Positions 1 through 6,907 of a stretch of DNA of 12,012 nucleotides are shown piece after piece. The stretch spans positions 1 through 12,012 of the forward strand of contig CAYMSH010000191.1 in the NCBI GenBank assembly GCA_964392945.1. Reading direction: 5' to 3'. The notes beneath the pieces are model-generated. The model worked only from the letters and a program-made list of their open reading frames with translations, was not told the DNA's origin and made no database searches. Positions within the stretch are counted from its first letter, which is position 1. The number at the start of each line of letters is the position of its first letter. A program made the position numbers and the translations under genes. The stretch is from BS750m-G57 sp964392945. GTDB taxonomy: Bacteria; Planctomycetota; Phycisphaerae; SM23-33.

Positions 1-1924
1 GCCAACCGTGATAGCCGCAGAAGAGAATCTTATCCCGGCCCGTGGTGCCCCGGGCGATCCGCACGGCAATCGCGCACGCCTCGCCACCGGACTTGGCATA
101 GCGGACCATCTCGGCGCACGGAATCGTCTCGATCAGTTCCTCGGCCAGCCCGGGCCGGTAGACAACCCGCAGATCGATCTCCTTGCCCTGATACGCGTCA
201 AGACAAAACAGATACGGCGAATCGTAGCCCTTGCGGCAGACCGGCAGATACGCCGCGAGGCGATTGTTTATGCGTACTTCGATGCGCCCGGCGTTGACTG
301 GGGCTCCTACCTGGCGAACGCGGATTCTCAGCCATCGCTGCTTGGGGCCTATTTTCCTGCGGGTCGACAGCGTCAGTCGGAGTCCGCCGCAGCCCAGTGC
401 GTGAACGTTGCTGGCCCGGGTCGGAATCGTTTCGTCCCACTGTGAATAGAACGGCATATCGTTCTTCCCGGACACCGAGACAGTCCAGTCTTTCCACGCC
501 GAAACAAACGTCGACATCGCCCCGCCGACGGCCCGGGTGAGCCGATCGGCGTCAAGCTCGATAACCGGATCGATCCAGTTCAGGCTGTCACGAATATCCA
601 GAGGATCGGCTCCTTTGGGCCGGTCTTCGTGGGCCGCGTCGGCCAGCAGGACCAGCCGCCGGGGACGCGAACCCGGCTCCGGAAGCTTCAACGCGCCGCT
701 GTCGAGAATCTTGCCGGACCCCACGATCAGGTCGCTGCGATACAGCGGTTTGCTGCTGGTCGAATCAAGATGGACAGCCCCGCGCACGCAGCCTCCCGAT
801 CCTGACGAGGCGTCAATCGCAACTCGCGTTCGAAACGAGCGGGCCGCATCGGGCAAAGTGTAGACAAGTTCGTTGTTGGCGTGCACGCCGAGCCCGCCTG
901 AGACGGTGCGACCGGCGACCATCATGCGATCGCCCTGAACGCTCCTGTCCCGCCGCCATCGCCAGGCAAAGCCGGTCAACGACTTCTGCACGATGCGCCC
1001 CGGAGTGAGCCTCGAAAGCGGCAGGCGATCGATCCGGAAACGCCTCCGCATCGAGATCGTGTCAAACGGGACCCATATCGCATCGGCGCTCCAGGCCGGC
1101 TGGACCAGGTGATACCAGCATTCCGGCAAACTCTCGGGGGCGCCTTTCTTGCGGAGTTTGCGGTCGCGCACGGCCGATGCTTTGAAGCGACCCGAAGAAC
1201 TGGTGAGGATCAGCCCGTGGGATGTCTCTATGCGGAACAACGCACGCTCGGCGCCCGGGTTGAGAATCGCGAGCTCTCTTAGATACGATTGCCAGGAGTC
1301 GGCCCCGGCCAGGTGCAGTTCGGCGATCTCGGAAAAGCGAACGCGCCGAACGCCGTTTTCCAGCAGCAGCGTAACGCCTTCTGAGAACCAGCGGATCGAC
1401 GCGTATTTCACGCGCCCTCCGTCCTGGAGAAAAGCCGTTGACGGACTGAACGCACGATGCGACTGACGGCCCCAGACAATCCTTCGCACGAACTTCTGCG
1501 AGACCCGCACTACCCTGCGAACCATCGGGGCGGGCATTTCTCGATCGTAGCTCGGGACAACGCCCAGGAAAACGGCATTGGGATCAACCCCGCCGCTCTG
1601 CGCGGTCTCGGCGCTGGCGACCTGGCCGATGAAGCGGTCTCCGCCGATAAACTCAACGTATCCGGTGCTGCACGAAGAGGCCTTCCAGAGCCCTGGATTC
1701 TTGTCCATGAACCACTTCAAGGGACGCTTCGGATCGGCAAGGTTCGCCCCTCCAAGGCGCGGGACAGGCGGACTCTGACCCCAGCCGGACAGATCGTCGC
1801 CGGAGATCCGGCGCCCGTCGGCGAAAACAGCCAGGTAGCGTCCCTCGCCGGCGAAGGCGACGGACCCAATCGCTGCGCAGAACACCGCGGCGGCCAGAAG
1901 TCGTGTTGTAAGTGGAACTCTCAA
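1..1924 (-). CDS. Exported NPCBM-domain protein continuing in frame into a class III aminotransferase fragment (3' end outside window)
   Basis: One uninterrupted minus-strand frame of about 641 codons runs off the left edge. I chose the TTG at 1924 because it gives a classic signal peptide (basic start RVPLTTR, hydrophobic core LLAAAVFCAAIGSVAFA, cleavage near residue 25); an in-frame ATG at 1975 would add 17 awkward residues, and neither has a good ribosome binding site. Residues about 26-310 are an unassigned region beginning with 'FADGRRISGDDLSGWG'. Residues about 313-450 resemble an NPCBM/NEW2 carbohydrate-binding domain ('TGFAWRWRR', 'GGLGVHANNELVYTL'). A beta-rich stretch follows to about residue 590 ('QGKEIDLRVVYRPG'). 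The frame then abruptly reads as the interior of a class III PLP aminotransferase of the glutamate-1-semialdehyde aminomutase type: 'LAEELIETIPCAEMVRY', the phosphate-binding SGGEA, and 'FCGYHGW' with the YHG that contacts PLP. The roughly 80-90 residues that normally precede this part are missing. Fusion, deletion scar and misassembly are all possible. The left part is sure as a coding region; the nature of the hybrid is not. Confidence 0.8.
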   Translation of the reverse strand, partial: MRVPLTTRLLAAAVFCAAIGSVAFAGEGRYLAVFADGRRISGDDLSGWGQSPPVPRLGGANLADPKRPLKWFMDKNPGLWKASSCSTGYVEFIGGDRFIGQVASAETAQSGGVDPNAVFLGVVPSYDREMPAPMVRRVVRVSQKFVRRIVWGRQSHRAFSPSTAFLQDGGRVKYASIRWFSEGVTLLLENGVRRVRFSEIAELHLAGADSWQSYLRELAILNPGAERALFRIETSHGLILTSSSGRFKASAVRDRKLRKKGAPESLPECWYHLVQPAWSADAIWVPFDTISMRRRFRIDRLPLSRLTPGRIVQKSLTGFAWRWRRDRSVQGDRMMVAGRTVSGGLGVHANNELVYTLPDAARSFRTRVAIDASSGSGGCVRGAVHLDSTSSKPLYRSDLIVGSGKILDSGALKLPEPGSRPRRLVLLADAAHEDRPKGADPLDIRDSLNWIDPVIELDADRLTRAVGGAMSTFVSAWKDWTVSVSGKNDMPFYSQWDETIPTRASNVHALGCGGLRLTLSTRRKIGPKQRWLRIRVRQVGAPVNAGRIEVRINNRLAAYLPVCRKGYDSPYLFCLDAYQGKEIDLRVVYRPGLAEELIETIPCAEMVRYAKSGGEACAIAVRIARGTTGRDKILFCGYHGW

Positions 1925-1978
1925 GATAATACCGGTTATGATACTACAGCCCCAGCCGCCGCAGGCCAAAGACATTTC

Positions 1979-2006
1979 TTGCAACACACCGAGCGGGAGT
2001 TACTAT
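1979..2006 (+). promoter_or_regulatory. Candidate sigma70-type promoter of the sialidase gene
   Basis: TTGCAA at 1979-1984 and TACTAT at 2001-2006 are separated by 16 nt; each matches the sigma70 consensus at 4 of 6 positions. This would place transcription start near 2013, leaving a leader of roughly 40 nt before the ATG at 2052 that contains GGAGG at 2037-2041. A match by eye only; planctomycete promoters may depart from this consensus. Confidence 0.35.
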
Positions 2007-2051
2007 TAAAGAACACCCGCAACTGACGCGCCCCATGGAGGCATTGGCATT

Positions 2052-4136
2052 ATGAATCTCAAGACGCTGAGCGTTGTCGTATTGGCCGTTTCAATCGCCT
2101 CGATCGCAAGCGGACAGAACGCCGCACCAGCCAAATCTCCGTGCGAATCATTCGAGGCCGCCCCGGCCGGTCCGCTTACAAAACTCACCACTAAGCTCGG
2201 CTCGTGGCAAGCGGAGTCAGGTCATTGCGAGATCACGCGTCACACCGCCAGGACCGGTTCCCAGGCCTTGCGTATCTTCGGCGGAAAGGATCGCACTGTC
2301 GAATTCATGCCGTCCGGCGACAAGACCAAACACCGCGTTCTCAGTTTCTGGGCCGAGCGATGGACCCGCCGCGGTCCGTTCGGCTTTCGAATCGATCGTT
2401 TTCGAAAGGGCAAGTGGACATTGCTGTACAATGGCGACAAGACCATCCGCGTGGGCGATTTCCACGTGCGAGTCTCAGTCGATCTCGGCGACAAGCCCGC
2501 AGAGAAGTATCGCATGGTCTGCAGTTCACCTAAAGGATCGGGAATACTGATCGACGATCTGCAGATCATCCCAGCGTCGCCTATGCGAGTCGCGTCGGTG
2601 ACCGTCACGCAGGACACTACCCCGGTGCTCGTGGGCAACGCCTGCAACCCCGTGCTGAGTGTTCAGGTCAAAGTCGAAGGCAACACAGGCTCGCTATCGG
2701 TAGCGCAAATGCAGATAACCACGAAGGGCTCCGATGACCTGAACGACATAGACTCGATCGAAGTGATCTCGACAGGCGCCAGGGAAACCGCAGATTGGCG
2801 CAGCGCCGAAACGTGGCGGCCGAAAGCGGCGACTCTGGGTGCGGCCAGGAAACCGGCGGCGGAGATGACTTTCGTCGGCGATGTCCCGTTGCTTCCCGGG
2901 GTCAATCGCCTCTGGGTCTCGATGAAACTGAAACCCGGGGCGAACATCGATCATTTTGTCGACGCCGGATGTCTGGCGGTTGTCGTCAAGGGAAACAGCG
3001 GCGCCAGAGTGCACCATCCGGCGACAAGCAACCCTCCCGCCCGCCAGCGCCTCGGCGTAGCGGTTCGCAAAGCCGGTGACGACGGAGTCAGAGTCTTCAG
3101 AATCCCCGGACTGGCCACAACGAACAAGGGCACTCTCATCGGGGTGTACGACGTTCGGTACGGCGGCTGGGGTGATCTGCCGGGCAACATAGACGTCGGC
3201 ATGAGCCGCTCGACTGACGGCGGAAGAACCTGGGAAAAGATGAAGGTCATCATGGACATGGGCTCCGACAAAAAGTGGCGTTACGACGGGATAGGCGATC
3301 CTTCGATCACCGTCGACACCGCCACCAACACAATATGGGTCGCGGCCACCTGGTCCCACGGCAATCGATCGTGGAACGGTTCAGGACCCGGCCTGGCGCC
3401 GGAGGAGACGGGCCAGTTCATTCTGGTAAAATCCACCGACGATGGCAAGACATGGTCCAAACCGATCAATATCACCAAACAGATCAAGGACCCCAAATGG
3501 TGTTTCGTGCTCCCCGGTCCCGGACGAGGGATTACCATGACCGACGGGACGATCGTTATCCCGGCCCAGTACCAGGACCCGCCGGACAAGAAACGCCGAC
3601 CGCACTCAACATTCATCTACTCTCGCGATCGGGGAAAGAGCTGGAAAATCGCGAGCGGAGCGTTCGATGACACCACAGAGTCGGCGATTGCCGAGATTAG
3701 CGGCGGCGTGCTGATGCTCAACTGCCGATACAACCGGGCCCCCGCGCGCGTGGTGATGACCACTAAAGACCTCGGCAAGACCTGGACCCAGCACCCCACA
3801 AGCCGAAAAGCTCTCGTCGAACCACGCGCATGCATGGCCTCGCTGATCACGTGTCCGAATCCTCTCGGCGCGAGCAAGCGGCCATTACTGATCTTCTCCA
3901 ACCCGAACGTATCGTCAGGCCGCCGGCGCCGCATGACTATCAAACTCAGCACCGACTCGGGGCTGACCTGGCCGGCCAAACATCACCTGCTCCTGGACGC
4001 ACACCCCGGCGCCGGTTACTCCTGCCTGACGATGATCGACAAGAAGACGATCGGGATACTCTACGAAGGCGGAACGGCGCACATGGTCTTCCAGCGAATA
4101 CCCCTGAGCGATCTGCTGAAAGGAGCCAAACCATAG
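2052..4136 (+). CDS. Secreted multidomain exo-alpha-sialidase (GH33, BNR/Asp-box neuraminidase)
   Basis: This 694-residue protein should release terminal sialic acid from glycans outside the cytoplasm. Residues 1-21 form a signal peptide (cleavage near SIASG/Q). Residues about 30-178 look like a beta-sandwich, lectin-like module, about 180-330 resemble the BNR-associated N-terminal sialidase domain ('VTVTQDTTPVLVG'), and about 340-690 are the six-bladed catalytic propeller. Catalytic signatures are intact: FRIP with Arg350, candidate acid/base Asp375 in GGWGD, Glu543 sixteen residues before Arg559, an Arg in the cluster 624-627 completing the triad, and nucleophile Tyr656 in GYS. Five Asp boxes are visible at 387-394, 461-468, 524-531, 571-578 and 633-640. 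The start follows GGAGG at 2037-2041 with a 10-nt spacer. No terminator is seen in the 76-nt gap to the next gene, so co-transcription with it is likely. Substrate linkage, and Neu5Ac versus other nonulosonic acids, cannot be told. Confidence 0.92.
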   Translation: MNLKTLSVVVLAVSIASIASGQNAAPAKSPCESFEAAPAGPLTKLTTKLGSWQAESGHCEITRHTARTGSQALRIFGGKDRTVEFMPSGDKTKHRVLSFWAERWTRRGPFGFRIDRFRKGKWTLLYNGDKTIRVGDFHVRVSVDLGDKPAEKYRMVCSSPKGSGILIDDLQIIPASPMRVASVTVTQDTTPVLVGNACNPVLSVQVKVEGNTGSLSVAQMQITTKGSDDLNDIDSIEVISTGARETADWRSAETWRPKAATLGAARKPAAEMTFVGDVPLLPGVNRLWVSMKLKPGANIDHFVDAGCLAVVVKGNSGARVHHPATSNPPARQRLGVAVRKAGDDGVRVFRIPGLATTNKGTLIGVYDVRYGGWGDLPGNIDVGMSRSTDGGRTWEKMKVIMDMGSDKKWRYDGIGDPSITVDTATNTIWVAATWSHGNRSWNGSGPGLAPEETGQFILVKSTDDGKTWSKPINITKQIKDPKWCFVLPGPGRGITMTDGTIVIPAQYQDPPDKKRRPHSTFIYSRDRGKSWKIASGAFDDTTESAIAEISGGVLMLNCRYNRAPARVVMTTKDLGKTWTQHPTSRKALVEPRACMASLITCPNPLGASKRPLLIFSNPNVSSGRRRRMTIKLSTDSGLTWPAKHHLLLDAHPGAGYSCLTMIDKKTIGILYEGGTAHMVFQRIPLSDLLKGAKP

Positions 4137-4212
4137 CCGCAGACTCCATGCAAGACCGATACGAACGCAACGTTTACCACATTAGACACTTGACCCGATA
4201 AGGAGATATCCA

Positions 4213-5463
4213 ATGAATGCAGCAAAACTGTTGGCAATTCTGACTCTGTCACTGGCCGCAATCGTAACCGCGTGCGGATCGGCACAGGCTGAAGACTGGC
4301 CCGGGTTCATGGGACCAAACGGAGACGGCACCGTCACTAAAGCCAATCTCGCGCGAAGCTGGCCTTCCGGCGGCCCCAAAGTGCTCTGGACAGCCGATCT
4401 CGGACCGGGTTACGGCGGACCGGTAATCGCCGACGGAAAGGTCTACCTGCTGGACCGCATCAAGAGAAAAGCCGACATCCTGCGGGCCTACGATCTGAAA
4501 ACGGGCAAACAGGAATGGTCCGCATCCTACGACGCCCCGGGGCGGGTAAGCCATCCCGGTTCGCGATCGACGCCGTTCGTATCAGACGGACACGTCTACA
4601 CAGTAGGAACGTTCGGTCAACTGTACTGCTTCAGCATCAAATCCCAAAAGGCCGCCTGGAACAAGGACCTGATAAAGGACTTCGGCGCCAGGAAAGGCGG
4701 ATGGGGCTTCGGCCAGTCGCCGCTGGTCGTCGATGATCTGGTGATCGTCTCGATCCAGAGCGGCAAGAACGGCCTGGCCGCGTTCAACAAACTCACCGGC
4801 AAAGTCGCCTGGAAGTCCTGGCCGATCGGCGAAAGCGACTGCTACACCTCGCCGATGCTGACGACTATCTGCGGCGTCAGGCAGATCCTGATGTTCCAGA
4901 AAGGCGTTGTCGCAGGAGTGGATCCCAAGACCGGCAAGCTGCTGTGGCAATACGCCGGATACAGGGGCAAGAGACCGATCCCGAACCCCGTCGTAATGCC
5001 TGACGGGAAGATATTCCTGACCAGCGGATACGGCTACGGATGCGCAATGATCAAAGTCTCCAAGTCCGGCGGCAAGCTGTCGGCCAAGGAACTCTTCAAA
5101 GACAAACGCAGCGGCGCGAAGGTGCCCCCGGCGATACTTTATGATGGACACATCTACTCCAACACCGAGATAGGCGACTCATTGCAGTGCATGTCAGTCG
5201 ACGGCGAGATCAAGTGGAAAACCGGCCGGAAGCTGAGCCTTTCGCTGGGAAGCCTGATCATCGCCGACGATCTGCTCTTCGTACTCGGCGGTTCCAGTGG
5301 CGTGCTGCACATGATCGAAGCCTCGCCGAAGGGCTTTAACGAACTGGCAAGCGCAAAGCTGCTCGGCGGTAAGGAAATCTGGGCTCCGATGGCCCTGAGC
5401 AACGGCCTGCTGATCATCCGGGACCAGTCGCAGATGAAGTGCATCGACGTGTCGAAGAAGTAA
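4213..5463 (+). CDS. Exported PQQ-like (pyrrolo-quinoline quinone repeat) beta-propeller protein
   Basis: The 416-residue product is a secreted or envelope-anchored beta-propeller of the PQQ-binding-like type common in planctomycetes. After the signal it begins 'EDWPGFMGPNGDG', the usual opening of this family. Typical blade motifs of the form D-x-x-TGK-x-x-W recur at about residues 94-102, 192-200 and 237-245, with a degenerate one near 141-149. The signal is ambiguous: VTAC at 18-21 fits a lipobox (lipoprotein with Cys21), while AQA at 24-26 fits a normal signal peptidase I site. AAGGAG directly upstream supports the ATG. No dehydrogenase catalytic domain is seen, so an enzyme role or real PQQ binding should not be assumed; scaffold or binding roles are as likely. 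It lies 76 nt downstream of the sialidase gene in the same direction and is followed by a strong terminator. Confidence 0.88.
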   Translation: MNAAKLLAILTLSLAAIVTACGSAQAEDWPGFMGPNGDGTVTKANLARSWPSGGPKVLWTADLGPGYGGPVIADGKVYLLDRIKRKADILRAYDLKTGKQEWSASYDAPGRVSHPGSRSTPFVSDGHVYTVGTFGQLYCFSIKSQKAAWNKDLIKDFGARKGGWGFGQSPLVVDDLVIVSIQSGKNGLAAFNKLTGKVAWKSWPIGESDCYTSPMLTTICGVRQILMFQKGVVAGVDPKTGKLLWQYAGYRGKRPIPNPVVMPDGKIFLTSGYGYGCAMIKVSKSGGKLSAKELFKDKRSGAKVPPAILYDGHIYSNTEIGDSLQCMSVDGEIKWKTGRKLSLSLGSLIIADDLLFVLGGSSGVLHMIEASPKGFNELASAKLLGGKEIWAPMALSNGLLIIRDQSQMKCIDVSKK

Positions 5464-5502
5464 TCCGTCGAGCGTCACCCGGATGCTTGATCTCAGTATA
5501 GA

Positions 5503-5535
5503 AAACTCCCCGCGAGATTCGCGGGGAGTTTCTTT
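5503..5535. terminator. Rho-independent, probably bidirectional terminator between convergent genes
   Basis: A perfect 13-bp inverted repeat (arms 5503-5515 and 5519-5531, core CTCCCCGCG) encloses the loop GAT and is followed by CTTT on the plus strand. On the minus strand the stem ends in AGTTTTC, so it also has a T tract. It sits between the PQQ-like gene (stop 5463) and the EF-hand gene (stop 5570), which converge here, and can serve both. Confidence 0.88.
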
Positions 5536-5569
5536 ATAGACCTGTCGGCAAATTGACTATGTGCGCGGC

Positions 5570-6682
5570 CTAGCGTCTGCCGCGTCCTCGTCTGCGGAAG
5601 GACCCGCGATAGGCGCGTTCTTCTTCTTCATTGAGTTTGCCGTCGCCGTCCTTGTCGAACCGTTTACGGTACTCGGCGCGACGTTTTTCTCTTTCGGCGT
5701 TGTCTTTGTCGCGTACGGCGGTCTCGGTGTCGTCGAGTTTGCCGTCCTTGTTCTTGTCGTAGCGGCGCAGCGTCTCTCGCTGGCGGTAGTATTCGCCTAT
5801 CGGGCCGCGTTCGTCCTCGTCGATCTTGCCGTTCTTGTTCTTGTCGAATCTGTCGTAGAACTCTTTGCGGCGTTTGTCGCGGGCGGCGATTTCCTTCTCG
5901 TCGAGCTTGCCGTCTCTGTTGGTGTCATACCTGCGGTTACGGTAATACTCACTTACTGCAGCGCGTTCGTCTTCGTCGATCTTGCCGTTCTTGTTCTTGT
6001 CGTAGTTATCGTAGAACGCTTTGCGGCGTTTTTCCCTGTCGGCGCGCGCCTTGTCGCGGGCGGCGGTTTCGGCTTCGTCGAGCTTGCCGTCTTTGTTCTT
6101 GTCGTAATACTGGAGTTCGCGGCGCGCCTGGTAGGCCTTCCTGGCCGCGTCTTTTTCGGCCTCGCTCAGCTTGCCGTCTTTGTCGGTGTCGTGCTGTTTG
6201 ATCGATTCGGGGCGGTCCCAGTATGAACCCCTCGACGAATCGCGACTGCTGCGTCGTCGAACCGAGGCGAACTTACCGGCGGCCAGCGCCTTATTCGCTG
6301 CGGTGCGTTCGTCGCCGGCGAGTTTGCCGTCTTTGCTGGCGTCAAATGCGGCCAGCACGCGTTTGCGCAGATCGCGCCGGTACGCATCGGCCTCAAGCCA
6401 GTCGATCTGCTTCTTGCCGTCTTTGTCGAATGCGACAATAGTGGACCATTTCTCGAATGACCTTACGAATCCCTTACCTTTGGTCTTGTCGGCGTTGAAT
6501 TCTTCTTCGCTCAGTTCGTTGTCCTTGCCGGCGGCCGTGAAGAAAAGCGTCTTCTGCCCCATCGGCTCGTACGGATCTACTGCGTTCTTGCACAGATCCA
6601 CGTCGGCTTTGTCGGCCGCCCCGACCGGAGCGACGGCTCCAAACAACACCAGCAGTCCAATTGCTGCGATAATCTTCTTCAT
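5570..6682 (-). CDS. Exported EF-hand repeat protein with nine calcium-loop motifs
   Basis: This 370-residue protein has a signal peptide (residues 1-22, MKKIIAAIGLLVLFGAVAPVGA) and then nine 12-residue EF-hand-like loops starting at residues 86, 114, 165, 194, 228, 253, 280, 309 and 343. The last eight follow D-x-[D/N/S]-x-[D/N]-G-K-[I/L]-x-x-x-E; the first (DKDGKKQIDWLE) lacks the central Gly and is probably degenerate. Linkers are rich in Lys, Arg and Glu, and the tail is strongly basic (RRRGRGRR). Known family behaviour suggests calcium binding outside the cytoplasm; a structural, adhesive or calcium-buffering role is inference. Loop spacing (34, 25, 27, 29 and 34 residues in the C-terminal half) shows internal duplication, and the DNA carries a near-identical 69-bp direct repeat. 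The ATG is supported by AAAGGAA upstream. It is separated from the cluster upstream by 225 nt, so probably has its own promoter. Confidence 0.9.
   Translation of the reverse strand: MKKIIAAIGLLVLFGAVAPVGAADKADVDLCKNAVDPYEPMGQKTLFFTAAGKDNELSEEEFNADKTKGKGFVRSFEKWSTIVAFDKDGKKQIDWLEADAYRRDLRKRVLAAFDASKDGKLAGDERTAANKALAAGKFASVRRRSSRDSSRGSYWDRPESIKQHDTDKDGKLSEAEKDAARKAYQARRELQYYDKNKDGKLDEAETAARDKARADREKRRKAFYDNYDKNKNGKIDEDERAAVSEYYRNRRYDTNRDGKLDEKEIAARDKRRKEFYDRFDKNKNGKIDEDERGPIGEYYRQRETLRRYDKNKDGKLDDTETAVRDKDNAEREKRRAEYRKRFDKDGDGKLNEEEERAYRGSFRRRGRGRR
5807..6031. repeat. Direct DNA repeat inside the EF-hand gene (69-bp copies, 156-bp period)
   Basis: Copies at 5807-5875 and 5963-6031 differ at about 6 of 69 positions by eye and are offset by exactly 156 bp (52 codons). 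Both encode a loop DKNKNGKIDEDE plus the preceding basic helix. Further, weaker copies of the loop-coding segment lie on both sides. This indicates fairly recent in-frame duplication within the gene. Confidence 0.85.
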
Positions 6683-6706
6683 TCGATGGTTCCTTTCGAG
6701 TTATGG

Positions 6707-6736
6707 ATTATATAAAGCCGTATGTCATAGTGGTAA
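6707..6736 (-). promoter_or_regulatory. Candidate promoter of the EF-hand gene
   Basis: Read on the minus strand, TTACCA (6736-6731) precedes a perfect TATAAT (6712-6707) by 18 nt, 25 nt before the ATG at 6682 with AAAGGAA between. The -10 is a full consensus match, the -35 matches 4 of 6. It lies in the 225-nt AT-rich spacer 6683-6907, which otherwise holds only a weak terminator-like hairpin and no convincing gene. Confidence 0.5.
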
Positions 6737-6786
6737 AATTACAACCCAACAAAGGTTTAGTGCGCCCAATATCGGCTCGGTAACCC

Positions 6787-6818
6787 AAAAAAACAGAAAA
6801 CATTTATCCGCCGTTTTC
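6787..6818 (-). terminator. Weak terminator-like hairpin downstream of the three-gene cluster
   Basis: On the minus strand GAAAAC (6818-6813) can pair with GTTTTC (6801-6796) across an 11-nt loop, followed closely by a run of seven T (6793-6787). The stem is short and A/T-rich, so it is only suggestive, but the position about 90 nt after the stop of the discoidin-like gene is right for ending that transcript. Confidence 0.3.
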
Positions 6819-6907
6819 CCGCATCGTCGCCATATACGTAATTGCCCGGCAAACGCAGGCTAAAGTACGCCAGAATCAATTCTTCCATAGACTCAAAGAG
6901 GCCGTAT

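Noticed and set aside
8..863. Plus-strand open frames opposite the left-edge gene
   Set aside because: Low-complexity Arg/Pro/Gly-rich shadows of the minus-strand coding frame, which shows clear NPCBM and aminotransferase motifs.
1457..2026. Plus-strand open frame of 189 codons opposite the NPCBM gene
   Set aside because: It is antisense to the long signal-peptide-bearing minus-strand frame, lacks any recognisable domain, and overlaps the region that the sialidase promoter occupies.
5807..6200. CRISPR-like regular repeats
   Set aside because: Spacing varies and repeats lie inside a coding frame encoding EF-hand loops; no unique spacers or cas genes.
5561..6226. Plus-strand frame of 221 codons rich in Val and Phe, resembling a membrane protein
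   Set aside because: It is the exact antisense of the EF-hand repeats; the hydrophobic look comes from complementing Lys/Asp/Glu codons.
6683..6907. Possible small gene or RNA in the 225-nt spacer
   Set aside because: No frame with a start, ribosome binding site and sensible product, and no strong secondary structure beyond a weak terminator-like hairpin; only a promoter-like sequence is supported.
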